Positions 1 to 8,451 of a stretch of DNA of 64,000 bases are shown here, piece after piece (the stretch's first letter is position 1; each line of letters opens with the position of its first letter). The translations under genes and the position numbers were made by a program. Source of the stretch: Phaeodactylum tricornutum CCAP 1055/1 (Eukaryota > Bacillariophyta > Bacillariophyceae > Surirellales > Neidiaceae); contig NC_011683.1 of assembly GCF_000150955.2 (NCBI RefSeq), positions 620,001 through 684,000 of the forward strand. The letters run 5' to 3'. Under the pieces are notes generated by a model that worked only from the letters and a program-made list of their open reading frames with translations, did no database searches and was not told where the DNA came from.

Positions 1-1
1 T

Positions 2-976
2 GAAAAGAGGGTTGACTTGACACACTTACCCGCCATTGCAATCGATGCCAAAAAAACATCGTTTTGCGATGATGCTATAGGCGTCCGTCCCCGAGCAAGT
101 ACGGGACGTGCGGTTGATCTTGCAGTTTCGAAATGGGAAGTCTTGATTCACATTACAGACATGTCCGACATTTATGCTGCAACCTCGCTTGATAGTATCC
201 CAGATCCTGAAGACCATTTATTAAAGCTTAGAGACGCCGCAAGGCGCCGAGGAACCAGTCGATACGATCTCCCTCTGGGGCCTCTGCATCTTCTACCTCC
301 GGTAGTATTGCAAGCGCTCTCGCTTTCAAGCCGTAAAGAAAGTCATCGATGCGTTACTCTTTGGGCGTACATTGACGAGCGAACAGGCAGGCTTCGAGAC
401 GCGGGCATTGAACGCACAGTAATCTCTTCGCCCGTCCACTTGTCATACGAAGCAGCCACAGCTCTCATGACCGATTCAACGGATGCAAATTCGAAATCGT
501 TTGCAAACAAAGCCCGTGCCATTCTCCTAGTGTCTGAAAGAAATCTGCAATTATGGAACAACCAGCATCGAGATGTAAATCAAGCTGCACAAAAACGAGA
601 ACAGAGGCTCGCTGCCCGTGCTTTGAACAATGACGTGTCTCATACGTTCGGCGCTAGTAACGGACACTTTCAACGGACTCGAGGCCATCGCTTAGTCGAT
701 TCTTCCTTACAATTGTATGCTTACGCTATCAACGATCTCCTCCGCAAAGCTAAAGCGCCAATTCCTATTGCCGCAGGTGCGGATGCATCAAGGAGTGCTC
801 GAGTGGCTACAGCTCCACTGCGACGATACATTGACGGGGAGAGTCAGAGGCAAGCGCTTGCCGTGTTGTGCGGATACGGAACACCGATGACGATTGGCGA
901 GTGCCGCGAAGCAGGGATCGCGGCAAACGGAGCACGGAATGCTATCTCGAATTTTCGTGCTGTCAGGAAGAAATAA
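2..976 (+). CDS. RNB-domain exoribonuclease (RNase II/R family), C-terminal part, cut by left edge
   Basis: The frame is open to the left edge, so the N-terminus lies outside the window. The visible part is the end of an RNB catalytic domain: RVDLTHLPAIAID, the acidic metal site, then RRGTSRYDLPLGPLHLLPP and a late RVATAPLRRYID segment matching the RNA-binding arginine stretch of RNase II. Family members degrade RNA 3'-5' processively, in bacteria, organelles or the nucleus/cytosol. The protein stops about 45 residues after the RNB domain, so there is no C-terminal S1 domain. The metal site reads DAKKTSFCDDA, whereas the family has D-x5-D-x-D-D; the second aspartate is replaced by F while the other three remain. 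Compartment cannot be judged without the N-terminus. Family assignment is firm; activity is uncertain. Confidence 0.85.
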   Translation, partial: EKRVDLTHLPAIAIDAKKTSFCDDAIGVRPRASTGRAVDLAVSKWEVLIHITDMSDIYAATSLDSIPDPEDHLLKLRDAARRRGTSRYDLPLGPLHLLPPVVLQALSLSSRKESHRCVTLWAYIDERTGRLRDAGIERTVISSPVHLSYEAATALMTDSTDANSKSFANKARAILLVSERNLQLWNNQHRDVNQAAQKREQRLAARALNNDVSHTFGASNGHFQRTRGHRLVDSSLQLYAYAINDLLRKAKAPIPIAAGADASRSARVATAPLRRYIDGESQRQALAVLCGYGTPMTIGECREAGIAANGARNAISNFRAVRKK

Positions 977-1082
977 AATAAAAGAAGCACGGAGCAGATC
1001 TGGCTTGTTTTCACATGTTTTGTACACTCGATACATATTATGAGCATCCAAACGCTGAAAAACTAGATCAAATGCCAGAGTG

Positions 1083-3881
1083 CTATCTCGGTAACCGGCC
1101 GCACGCGTCTGACACTAACGCCACTCCCGGGACGGCACATGAAGAAGCAAAGCGAGGCTTCCATACCGGTTTGTAGACAAGGTCATTGATTGTAGGTATT
1201 GCAGCGGAAGAACGCGAACCAGAGCCGATGCTTTCGGAGAAAATATCATTAAGATCACTAAGCAAAGCTACCACTTCGGACTGAAGAAGATCCCCCTCCG
1301 CAAAGCAAACAGCGCCCGAACAAGATCGCAGGAAAGCAATGCCTTCGGTTGCAGCATCATAAGACGTCGCACGACGCAAATTGCTGACGATAGGACTTCG
1401 TCTCTGTTGCGAAAGATTCGGTACACGACTTGCAGTCGAAACTGCCATCGCTGTTAGAGACGGCGGCAGCATCTCCGGGCCAGTCAGAAGAGTGAAGTGG
1501 TGTTTTACCAAACGACGACAAATCCTCCGCGCGTAGGACGAAATATTTTGACTGATACCTAGAAATGTCAAGCGGAGACCGAACTTGTTAAAACTGATAT
1601 CGTATGCCAGGCTCCCCGGCGCTCCGAGCTCGGCCAAATCCGTAATCGCCAACTCTAAAGAAAGTTTCCAAAGTTCGGCGAAGGCCGCCTGTCGTACATT
1701 TGCTCTCGCTGGACGAGGTGACAGTAACTGGAGAGTGAAAGCGCATCGACAGGTTGTTTCAGGCGGACAGCGAGGAAGCGGAAGGCCAACCTGTCCGGGT
1801 TCGGCACCCAAAATTTTCCAATTCCCATCCTTCGACAACGATACGTCTTGATCCGTTTCAAAAGTCAGACGCTCGTTGGTGTTGGAAAAGCCTTCTGGTT
1901 CTATTACATTCCTTGGCGGTCGAAGCGCTATGGGAATCAGTGGGTTGAAAACTGGTCGAACAAGTTCCTCATCAAAGACCAGCTTTGATAGAATCAAAGT
2001 CTCTACCCCAGCCCTTCTACGTAGCATGTCGTCGAAGAAAAAAAGACCACCTGTGACAGGTTCAGATAGCCACTTGGACGAAGGTGTTGAAGGCTTTCCA
2101 TCGAGGGGTAATCGCATTCCCTCTTGTTTTAAAGCGTTATTTCCAGCGCTTGCGATAATCAGTGCGTTGGAAGGATCGCTCATTGTTGCAAGAGCTATGG
2201 ATATGGTTCTCTGGAGCAAAGCGGTAGCGCCCCGTTCGTCGATAGCTATGAAGCGGTACCACTTTCCGGAGCCAACATTGTTGGGACCACCAACGCCAAA
2301 TATCTGCGCATCTATCGCTAATTCTATGGCATCGGGTGGTCTCGGTGCCAGTGTGTAGCCAAAAAGTTTGGCCACATTCACATACTGGCTTATGAGCTCT
2401 CGAGGCAGCTTAAACGTTTGTCCTTTCTTGATTAAATCAATGCAATCATATACGGCGGCGACAACACTCGATCGATTTAAGTAGCCTTCCGTCGTGAGTA
2501 GCACTTCGATCTTGATAATTTGGAATCTTGAGACTTCGAGTGGTATTGTGATCCGAGGTACGCCTGTGTTACCGCTTGGGACCCAGCCTCGACGTAGGAG
2601 ATACTGATATAGAGAACCTGGCCCTCTGCGACTAATTATTTGTGATAAAATGAATCCTATTTGCGTGGCAGTCACAAAAGGTTTGCTTGCTGATCCAATG
2701 TCAGCATAATCGAGACCAAGGGTCCACTCAAATGATATCTTCTCGGTCTGGGACTCGCCTTTGCAATAGAGGACCATATGCTTTAGCCTATTGCCTAACA
2801 GGAAACCCCCAGGATAGATGTTTTTCCTTGACGTTGTGACGTCAGTTACTCTCCAACGAGAAAGTATGCTACTAAACGGTGCAATCCATCTTCCAGTTGT
2901 AAAGAAATCCTGGGGGCTGACAACAACGAGGACGGCTTGCTCAGGACGATATCGACTCCTGAAAAACTCAATTAGTCTTTCACCAACATCAACCCCCAGC
3001 TCTTTTGGCGTCCGCTCTAGCGTATTCAAATTTCCCGCTGAGAATCGTGAGTACGGATTCTCAGGATTGACGAAGTCTTTCGCGAGATAAAGAGCTTGGA
3101 TATTTGGATCCTCAAAATCAAGTTCTGAATCCACGCGCCGAATCTCACGTCGAACAGTCTTTTCTGTTCGACAGACCTGGACCACATTCGATTCCAAAAA
3201 CAATCCCGAGAACCGATCTAACGCTTCCGACAATGCCACGTCTGGACAAGAAAAATGAAAGCAGACGGTATCATATGCAGTAAATGCGTTGGACGCACCT
3301 TCCACGTCAGCCAGCCAATCCTCAAAGTCCTTGGATTTCCCAAAGCTTGACCTTGATTTGAAGCTCAAGATCATGTGCTCCATCAAGTGCGCCAGTCCAG
3401 GCAAATCTTGGGGATCGGCAAACTGTCCCGCCCCAGCAATGCTTAGAGCTGCTGATGAGCGAAATGCGCGTTTGTCGTTAACAAGCAATGCACGGAGGCC
3501 ATTCGCTAGAGTCACTGTCTTATACTTACGGGCCGAGGAATACGGTATTCGCTCTACATCTTTTTCGTTTGCTTTGGGCAAATAAGGCGAATCGAACAAA
3601 TTTGCAGCGAAAGCGTTGCGAGGGCTACCAAAGTCGAAGACCGACAAGGCCGTAGTCGCCGCTGGCCCCCAAGTGAGAAACTCTCGTCGATTGGTCCCAC
3701 CGTGCCCCGAACTAAAATTTTCATCATAATCCGAAGAGAGAAAAAGTCGACTGCCTTTGGCACGGTTGCAACGCCGAAGAGATGCATTGGAAACATTATC
3801 CACAATTGAGGTCGACAATGCCGTGGCGACAGTGAGCGGGCTGGACAGTATGACGAAACAAACAAAAAAGCGAGCGTCCAT
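1083..3881 (-). CDS. M16 family zinc metalloprotease (insulinase/processing-peptidase type) with plastid/thylakoid leader
   Basis: A 932-aa single-exon protein. HLMEH at residues 165-169 is the inverted HxxEH zinc site of M16 peptidases, and RREIRRVDSELDFEDPN about 75 residues later carries the usual third zinc-ligand glutamate. The rest fits the two-half M16 layout (about 900 aa), the second half being non-catalytic. The leader is layered: a hydrophobic signal peptide (residues 1-22), a Ser/Arg-rich stretch, then TNRREFLTWG at 73-82 followed by an Ala/Thr-rich hydrophobic run and NAFAAN. That is the form of a twin-arginine (Tat) signal with an AxA cleavage site, so import through the ER and plastid envelopes into the thylakoid lumen is inferred. 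In the family these enzymes degrade peptides, including cleaved presequences. The first ATG is used because it gives the signal peptide. Confidence 0.87.
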   Translation of the reverse strand: MDARFFVCFVILSSPLTVATALSTSIVDNVSNASLRRCNRAKGSRLFLSSDYDENFSSGHGGTNRREFLTWGPAATTALSVFDFGSPRNAFAANLFDSPYLPKANEKDVERIPYSSARKYKTVTLANGLRALLVNDKRAFRSSAALSIAGAGQFADPQDLPGLAHLMEHMILSFKSRSSFGKSKDFEDWLADVEGASNAFTAYDTVCFHFSCPDVALSEALDRFSGLFLESNVVQVCRTEKTVRREIRRVDSELDFEDPNIQALYLAKDFVNPENPYSRFSAGNLNTLERTPKELGVDVGERLIEFFRSRYRPEQAVLVVVSPQDFFTTGRWIAPFSSILSRWRVTDVTTSRKNIYPGGFLLGNRLKHMVLYCKGESQTEKISFEWTLGLDYADIGSASKPFVTATQIGFILSQIISRRGPGSLYQYLLRRGWVPSGNTGVPRITIPLEVSRFQIIKIEVLLTTEGYLNRSSVVAAVYDCIDLIKKGQTFKLPRELISQYVNVAKLFGYTLAPRPPDAIELAIDAQIFGVGGPNNVGSGKWYRFIAIDERGATALLQRTISIALATMSDPSNALIIASAGNNALKQEGMRLPLDGKPSTPSSKWLSEPVTGGLFFFDDMLRRRAGVETLILSKLVFDEELVRPVFNPLIPIALRPPRNVIEPEGFSNTNERLTFETDQDVSLSKDGNWKILGAEPGQVGLPLPRCPPETTCRCAFTLQLLSPRPARANVRQAAFAELWKLSLELAITDLAELGAPGSLAYDISFNKFGLRLTFLGISQNISSYARRICRRLVKHHFTLLTGPEMLPPSLTAMAVSTASRVPNLSQQRRSPIVSNLRRATSYDAATEGIAFLRSCSGAVCFAEGDLLQSEVVALLSDLNDIFSESIGSGSRSSAAIPTINDLVYKPVWKPRFASSCAVPGVALVSDACGRLPR

Positions 3882-4813
3882 TTCCAGTGTTGCTATACTC
3901 GGTCAGAGCCTATTTGCTCAGCGAACATCCTGTAGTTCTTGAGATCTGGAACTAACTAACTGTATATACAGAGTTTTGTTGTCCCTGAGGCATGGACTCA
4001 CGTGGAATTGCACTAACTCGTAAAAATAAATTCTACAGAAAAACACGGACACGAGACCGGCGTTGGCCTTTCCCATCGGTCTCGGTACCAGGTACACTAA
4101 CTCTAAAAAGTTTGAAGAAATATTTTTTCCGGCCCCGTCACGGCCGCATTCCCCTATCCGGACAAATCCGCGACTTATTTTTCTGTAAGTACTATTCTTT
4201 ATGCGCGCAATACCTGTAAACAGTCAGTACCAAACCAAAATTCTTAGAAACAATTCTTTATACGTGTCTAAAATACGTTTCGTACACTTTACGCTTCTTT
4301 GCTAAAGTGTTTGCTTTTTAACCCTTTTATAATAGGAAAGAACCAGTGGTAAATGGTTCACTTTTTGTATTCCAAGCATTCTAGCAGTCACTACATCACC
4401 CTTTCGGTATTGCAATGGAGAATGTCCAGGTAATTTGCTAGCCAAGAAATTTCATCAAACGTAGTCAATAAATATTACAAGGATCCCTTGGAATTACAGT
4501 CACCAAAGGAAAAAGAAGCAGTGTTGTATTTTTTGCCGTGTTGGATCTCGCTGCTGGTCGCGTTGACGATGAGATTGTTTGACCTTTTTCATTGACGTCA
4601 CCATAGGGTGAAGAAATAAGAGACGCTATTTCGGCCTCTACGACATGAAAAATCGCTATTTCGGGCGAAACTGAAAATTTCTAACTGTAAGTACTTTTGA
4701 TTGAGTGCGAAACGGATTTTATTAGAAAATAATCCAATGCTTGGTGTATGCTCTGTATATGATATTGCGGAGGTATTGCGCTGGCATGGATGAGCTGCTT
4801 CCAACCCGTCAAG
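3882..4813. other. Intergenic, no supported gene
   Basis: Upstream of the M16 gene on the minus strand. AT-rich in its second half. Only short frames without family features are present. The right part is probably decayed sequence of the transposon whose transposase remnant begins near 4820. No clear terminal repeats were found. Confidence 0.5.
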
Positions 4814-4819
4814 CTTCGA

Positions 4820-5643
4820 TCAATCTATTTCACAGCAGTTGACTGTGAACACTTTACCATGCAACTCTCATCCATGTAAACATTGCGGAGCCTTTCCTCT
4901 TTTGGCAATGCTTCATTATCAAAGAATGCTTAGGTAATCGTGGCGTTTTATGATCAGTGACGGATCTGGGGCTATGTTGTTCCGACGACCCCTCCGGTAG
5001 CCCTGGCTTTGTACAAATCGTTGCACATTCCGTAATGCCGCCCGGAATTCAGTTTTCTCGTAAAATCCTGTTCTCAGATCAACTGGTATGTGTAGGATAC
5101 CTTTTCTAGCCAGGATATTCAATATTTGCCGAGCAGTCACCCGTTTCCGCTTCTTCCGCTCCGTAATAACAAATTCACGGAGGGCAATGGTAACATTTTT
5201 CGTACGAGGGATTCGAGTCTCTTTTCGGTCCATATTTCCACCCCTCCCGCCACCTCCTGCACCACTTGGATAAATAGAGCCGTCTGTGAGGTATTGAGAT
5301 ACAATGTTGGTGTAGTTCTTGGGTGAAAGACCAAGCAGACGACACATTTTTGGGAAATATAGTCCTTTTGAAGCCTGACGGCGGCTGTAATAATGCGTAA
5401 CGAAACGTTTTGGTCATAGTGTGAGCCCCGGAAAAGCGATTTAACTTGTCTTTACATTGGTGTTAGCGCCACCACGGTTGTTGGCAACCGAGCCTGCTTC
5501 CGTTTGGACTTCATGGAAGACTTCGATGGGACAATTTGGATTCCGGCCCACTATCTTCCATTGTACGTTTTTCTTGTGACTGCACAATTTTTTTAGATTC
5601 GTCATCTGATGAAGCGGTGAAATCTTCATCCAAGTCCGCCATG
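4820..5643 (-). mobile_element. Decayed Tc1/mariner-IS630 type transposase (DNA transposon relic)
   Basis: Reading the minus strand from the ATG at 5643 there is an acidic/Ser-rich start (MADLDEDFTASSDDE), then in other frames a basic patch (KSKRKQARLP) and a 142-aa frame (5347-4919). That frame carries a helix-turn-helix-like segment (VTARQILNILARKGI), VQRFVQSQGYRRGRR and KRHDYLSIL. Just past its stop, in another frame, comes ERLRNVYMDESC, which matches the first catalytic aspartate block (VYLDES) of the DDE_3 domain. The order HTH, YRRG, RxxYL, VYxDES is that of IS630/Tc1-type transposases. At least two frame changes and stops break it, and the later D and E blocks are not recognisable, so it is a relic. 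Terminal inverted repeats and a TA duplication were not found. Confidence 0.6.
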
Positions 5644-6121
5644 GTGAATTTTGTGTTTTACGATTAGTGAATTTCCTCTAACTGTAAATCGATTTGGCGA
5701 GTCACGAGCTAGGCCAAATTTTTTTGGACTATGACAACTCAATCTCTCCTAGTTAGGAGTCAGAATTAAAAAAAAACTAACTACAAAGCTCGAATCAATT
5801 CCTTTCCTACCGTAAGACAGCAGAGCCATTTGTGCCTTTCAAGAAAAGTTATAGCCAAATGATTATCCTATGGTGACGCCCACTGCTCAGGTAGTATTCA
5901 GCTCTAACAATCTCTGGAAATGGATTGGTTCAAAATGTCTAAAGCGATGTCTCTCTACAGTCGATATTGAAACTGTCATTCCAAATTACTACCAGTAGAG
6001 TCGCGATGGCCGTCTGCCAGGCTTTGCTGATGCCGCAGCCAAGCGTCTCATCAGTATTGTCTCACTTTTAGCCATAGAATCGAAACACTTTCGCTTCAAA
6101 ATCTTTTCTTACTTTACGAAC
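5644..6121. other. Intergenic upstream of PPR gene
   Basis: AT-rich with an A-run near 5767. No coding signal seen. It contains the presumed promoter of the PPR gene on the plus strand and possibly the decayed end of the transposon to the left. Confidence 0.5.
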
Positions 6122-8332
6122 ATGAAGCCGGTTGCTATCATGCAGTCCACAGCCGTTCCGTACCGCAGAGTGATTGCAAAGTTGCTGACGCAAGCGGCTC
6201 GTCGCCAACAACATCTCGCTACTGCATTCTCGGTTTCCAACTTCTCCAATAGCAAATCCGAGTCATTCAGGAAATTTTCCTCAGCGAAGGCGGACGTGCC
6301 TCCACGCGCAAGTAATAGATTTCCTCAAAAATTTTCCTCCCGGGAGAAGTATCAACGTCTGCTGGAAGCTCCACTTGGTTCTTTTACGAAGGAAATGTGG
6401 ACTGATGCTCGACGATTGATATATGACACATCGCCTCCTTCAAAGTACAGCACGGCTGCTACTCCAGTGACGGACACTCGCAGGAGCATTCTTCTTTTAG
6501 AACGGGCGCTAAAAGAGAACGCTGTAGATTCTCAGCCTTGGTTGTCGGATGGAAAAGCTTTCAACAAAATCATCAAGCAATGGCGAATCTATGCTAATGA
6601 AAGAAGATATGTATTGAGCCCGGCAGAGATGGCACGGTTACTGGAGGAAGTTACCCGTCGTACTCCATCTTTCCACTACACACAGTCCACTTTAAGCATG
6701 ATTTTGGATGTTGCAGCCCGCCAAGAGAACCCAGTGAAAGCACCAGCTGTTGCGGAATCCATCCTTCAGCTCATGATTGACGAATCCGCCTCAAAGAGCC
6801 ACAGTATGCGACCAAATAGGGTGATCTGGAATCAGGTACTGGGCGCGTGGTCATCCTGTGGACTCCCAGAAGCACCGGAACGAATGGAAGATCTCCTCGG
6901 GCGAATGAAAGGGTACGGAATAGAGCCTGACGTAGTTTCTTACACATTGTTGATTAAGTATTGGTCTCGAAGCCTATCAACTGAGGCACCAAGCGAGATT
7001 GAAAAGGTGATGAAGCGCATGGAGACATTAGGCCTTGCTCCTAATTTAGTAACTTGGAACAATTTGTTGCGCTACTGGTCGCACAATGGACAAAAGTATG
7101 CACCGCTGGAAGCCAACGCTGTCCTTGAGCGGATGGAGAAACAGGGGATACAGCCCTCTGGCATTTCATGGAATCATTTGCTCGAAGGCTGGGCCTCAAG
7201 CGACCTTCCCGAAGCCCCCGAACAAATCAAAAAGATTTTACTGCGAATGACGAAGGAGGGGTATCCACCGACCACGCTCTCATACAACGTGTTGATTAAA
7301 GCGTACGCAAACGCAGGGGAATTGTCCAAAGCTGAGGCTTTGTTCGAGCAAATGATGCGAGGATATGAGAACGGAAACACGTCGATACAACCGAATGACG
7401 CCACATGCTTTCTATTATTGTCGGCTTATTCAAAGTCAAATATGGCTTCCGCAGTTACTCGCGCAGAACGATTCCTCGACGTCCTGCTCAAGGGATCCAT
7501 CCCCAACATCAAGGTCGCTGTCAAGCATTTCAATTCAGCTATAATGGCTTGCCTGAAACAGGGAGAAACTTCTCGCGCTGACCGTTTGCTGCATCGCATG
7601 GCTGACTACGGTATTCCACTCAATAAGAGTACATTTACTGTAATTTTAATGGCGTGGTCTCGAGTAAAAAGTCCAGAGGCACCAAGGAAGGCCGAAAACA
7701 TTGTCACTTTCATGCGCGAACAAGCAAAAAACGGAAATCGAGCAGTGCAGCCAGATAGCAGAGCAGTGAACTACGTTTTGCACGCATGGGCGAGCTCCGG
7801 AGTCCCCGAAGCGCGAACTGAAATGCTACGTGTTTTCGATCAATTAGAATCCGGTGAGATGGGCATTAGTCCGGACTGGTCGAGTTATGCAACTATTGTG
7901 CAGTGCCTTTTGACGTTCAATACAGAGGAGGCGCTGGAACGTGCCGAAACCATCTTGTTGAACGTTCCCTCTTCTGTCCATATCGAAGGAGAAGGTCTTT
8001 ACAAACTTTATGTGATGGTGATCGAGTCTTGTCTTCAACGCGCAGAGTGCCTTCGTGCCGAAAATCTCTTTCAACGCATGACCAAAGCTCACGAGACCAG
8101 CACCAGCCGCCTCAATACAAAGTGGTATTTTTATGTTATTCGCGCATTGGTAAAAGCCGGCGAACCAGAGCGTGCTTCATCAGCGTACGAAAGATTACAA
8201 GACCTTGAAAGGATGGGGCTGGTACGTGCAATCATCAGCCCGTCGACGATAAAGGATACCGTAGTTGGAGGTTGGCAAGCTTCCACTCACCCCGATAGGA
8301 TGAGACGATTAAAAGAGTTGGAGGAAAGATAA
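6122..8332 (+). CDS. Pentatricopeptide repeat (PPR) protein, probably mitochondrial
   Basis: A 736-aa single-exon protein. Residues 1-60 are rich in R, S, A and Q with few acids (YRRVIAKLLTQAARRQQ), as in a mitochondrial transit peptide. From about residue 235 there are repeats of about 35-40 residues with the PPR pattern, for example IEPDVVSYTLLIKYWS, LAPNLVTWNNLLRYWS, IQPSGISWNHLLEGWAS and YPPTTLSYNVLIKAYAN; about ten units in all, to near residue 700. PPR proteins bind single-stranded RNA in organelles and act in processing, stability or translation. Many units have a W two residues before the end of helix A and a 'PEAPE' spacer, giving units slightly longer than the canonical 35. No endonuclease (SMR) or DYW domain is visible. 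Its 3' end faces the gene at 8452. Confidence 0.88.
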   Translation: MKPVAIMQSTAVPYRRVIAKLLTQAARRQQHLATAFSVSNFSNSKSESFRKFSSAKADVPPRASNRFPQKFSSREKYQRLLEAPLGSFTKEMWTDARRLIYDTSPPSKYSTAATPVTDTRRSILLLERALKENAVDSQPWLSDGKAFNKIIKQWRIYANERRYVLSPAEMARLLEEVTRRTPSFHYTQSTLSMILDVAARQENPVKAPAVAESILQLMIDESASKSHSMRPNRVIWNQVLGAWSSCGLPEAPERMEDLLGRMKGYGIEPDVVSYTLLIKYWSRSLSTEAPSEIEKVMKRMETLGLAPNLVTWNNLLRYWSHNGQKYAPLEANAVLERMEKQGIQPSGISWNHLLEGWASSDLPEAPEQIKKILLRMTKEGYPPTTLSYNVLIKAYANAGELSKAEALFEQMMRGYENGNTSIQPNDATCFLLLSAYSKSNMASAVTRAERFLDVLLKGSIPNIKVAVKHFNSAIMACLKQGETSRADRLLHRMADYGIPLNKSTFTVILMAWSRVKSPEAPRKAENIVTFMREQAKNGNRAVQPDSRAVNYVLHAWASSGVPEARTEMLRVFDQLESGEMGISPDWSSYATIVQCLLTFNTEEALERAETILLNVPSSVHIEGEGLYKLYVMVIESCLQRAECLRAENLFQRMTKAHETSTSRLNTKWYFYVIRALVKAGEPERASSAYERLQDLERMGLVRAIISPSTIKDTVVGGWQASTHPDRMRRLKELEER

Positions 8333-8451
8333 TGTTAAAACAGCTGTTTACAGTCGAACAGGAACCGCGCTCGTTTGCGCAAAGTTCTGAACGGTGTTTT
8401 CAATACTATTGGTACAATCGCTCATCATTCCGTCCTTCCAGCATACTAATC

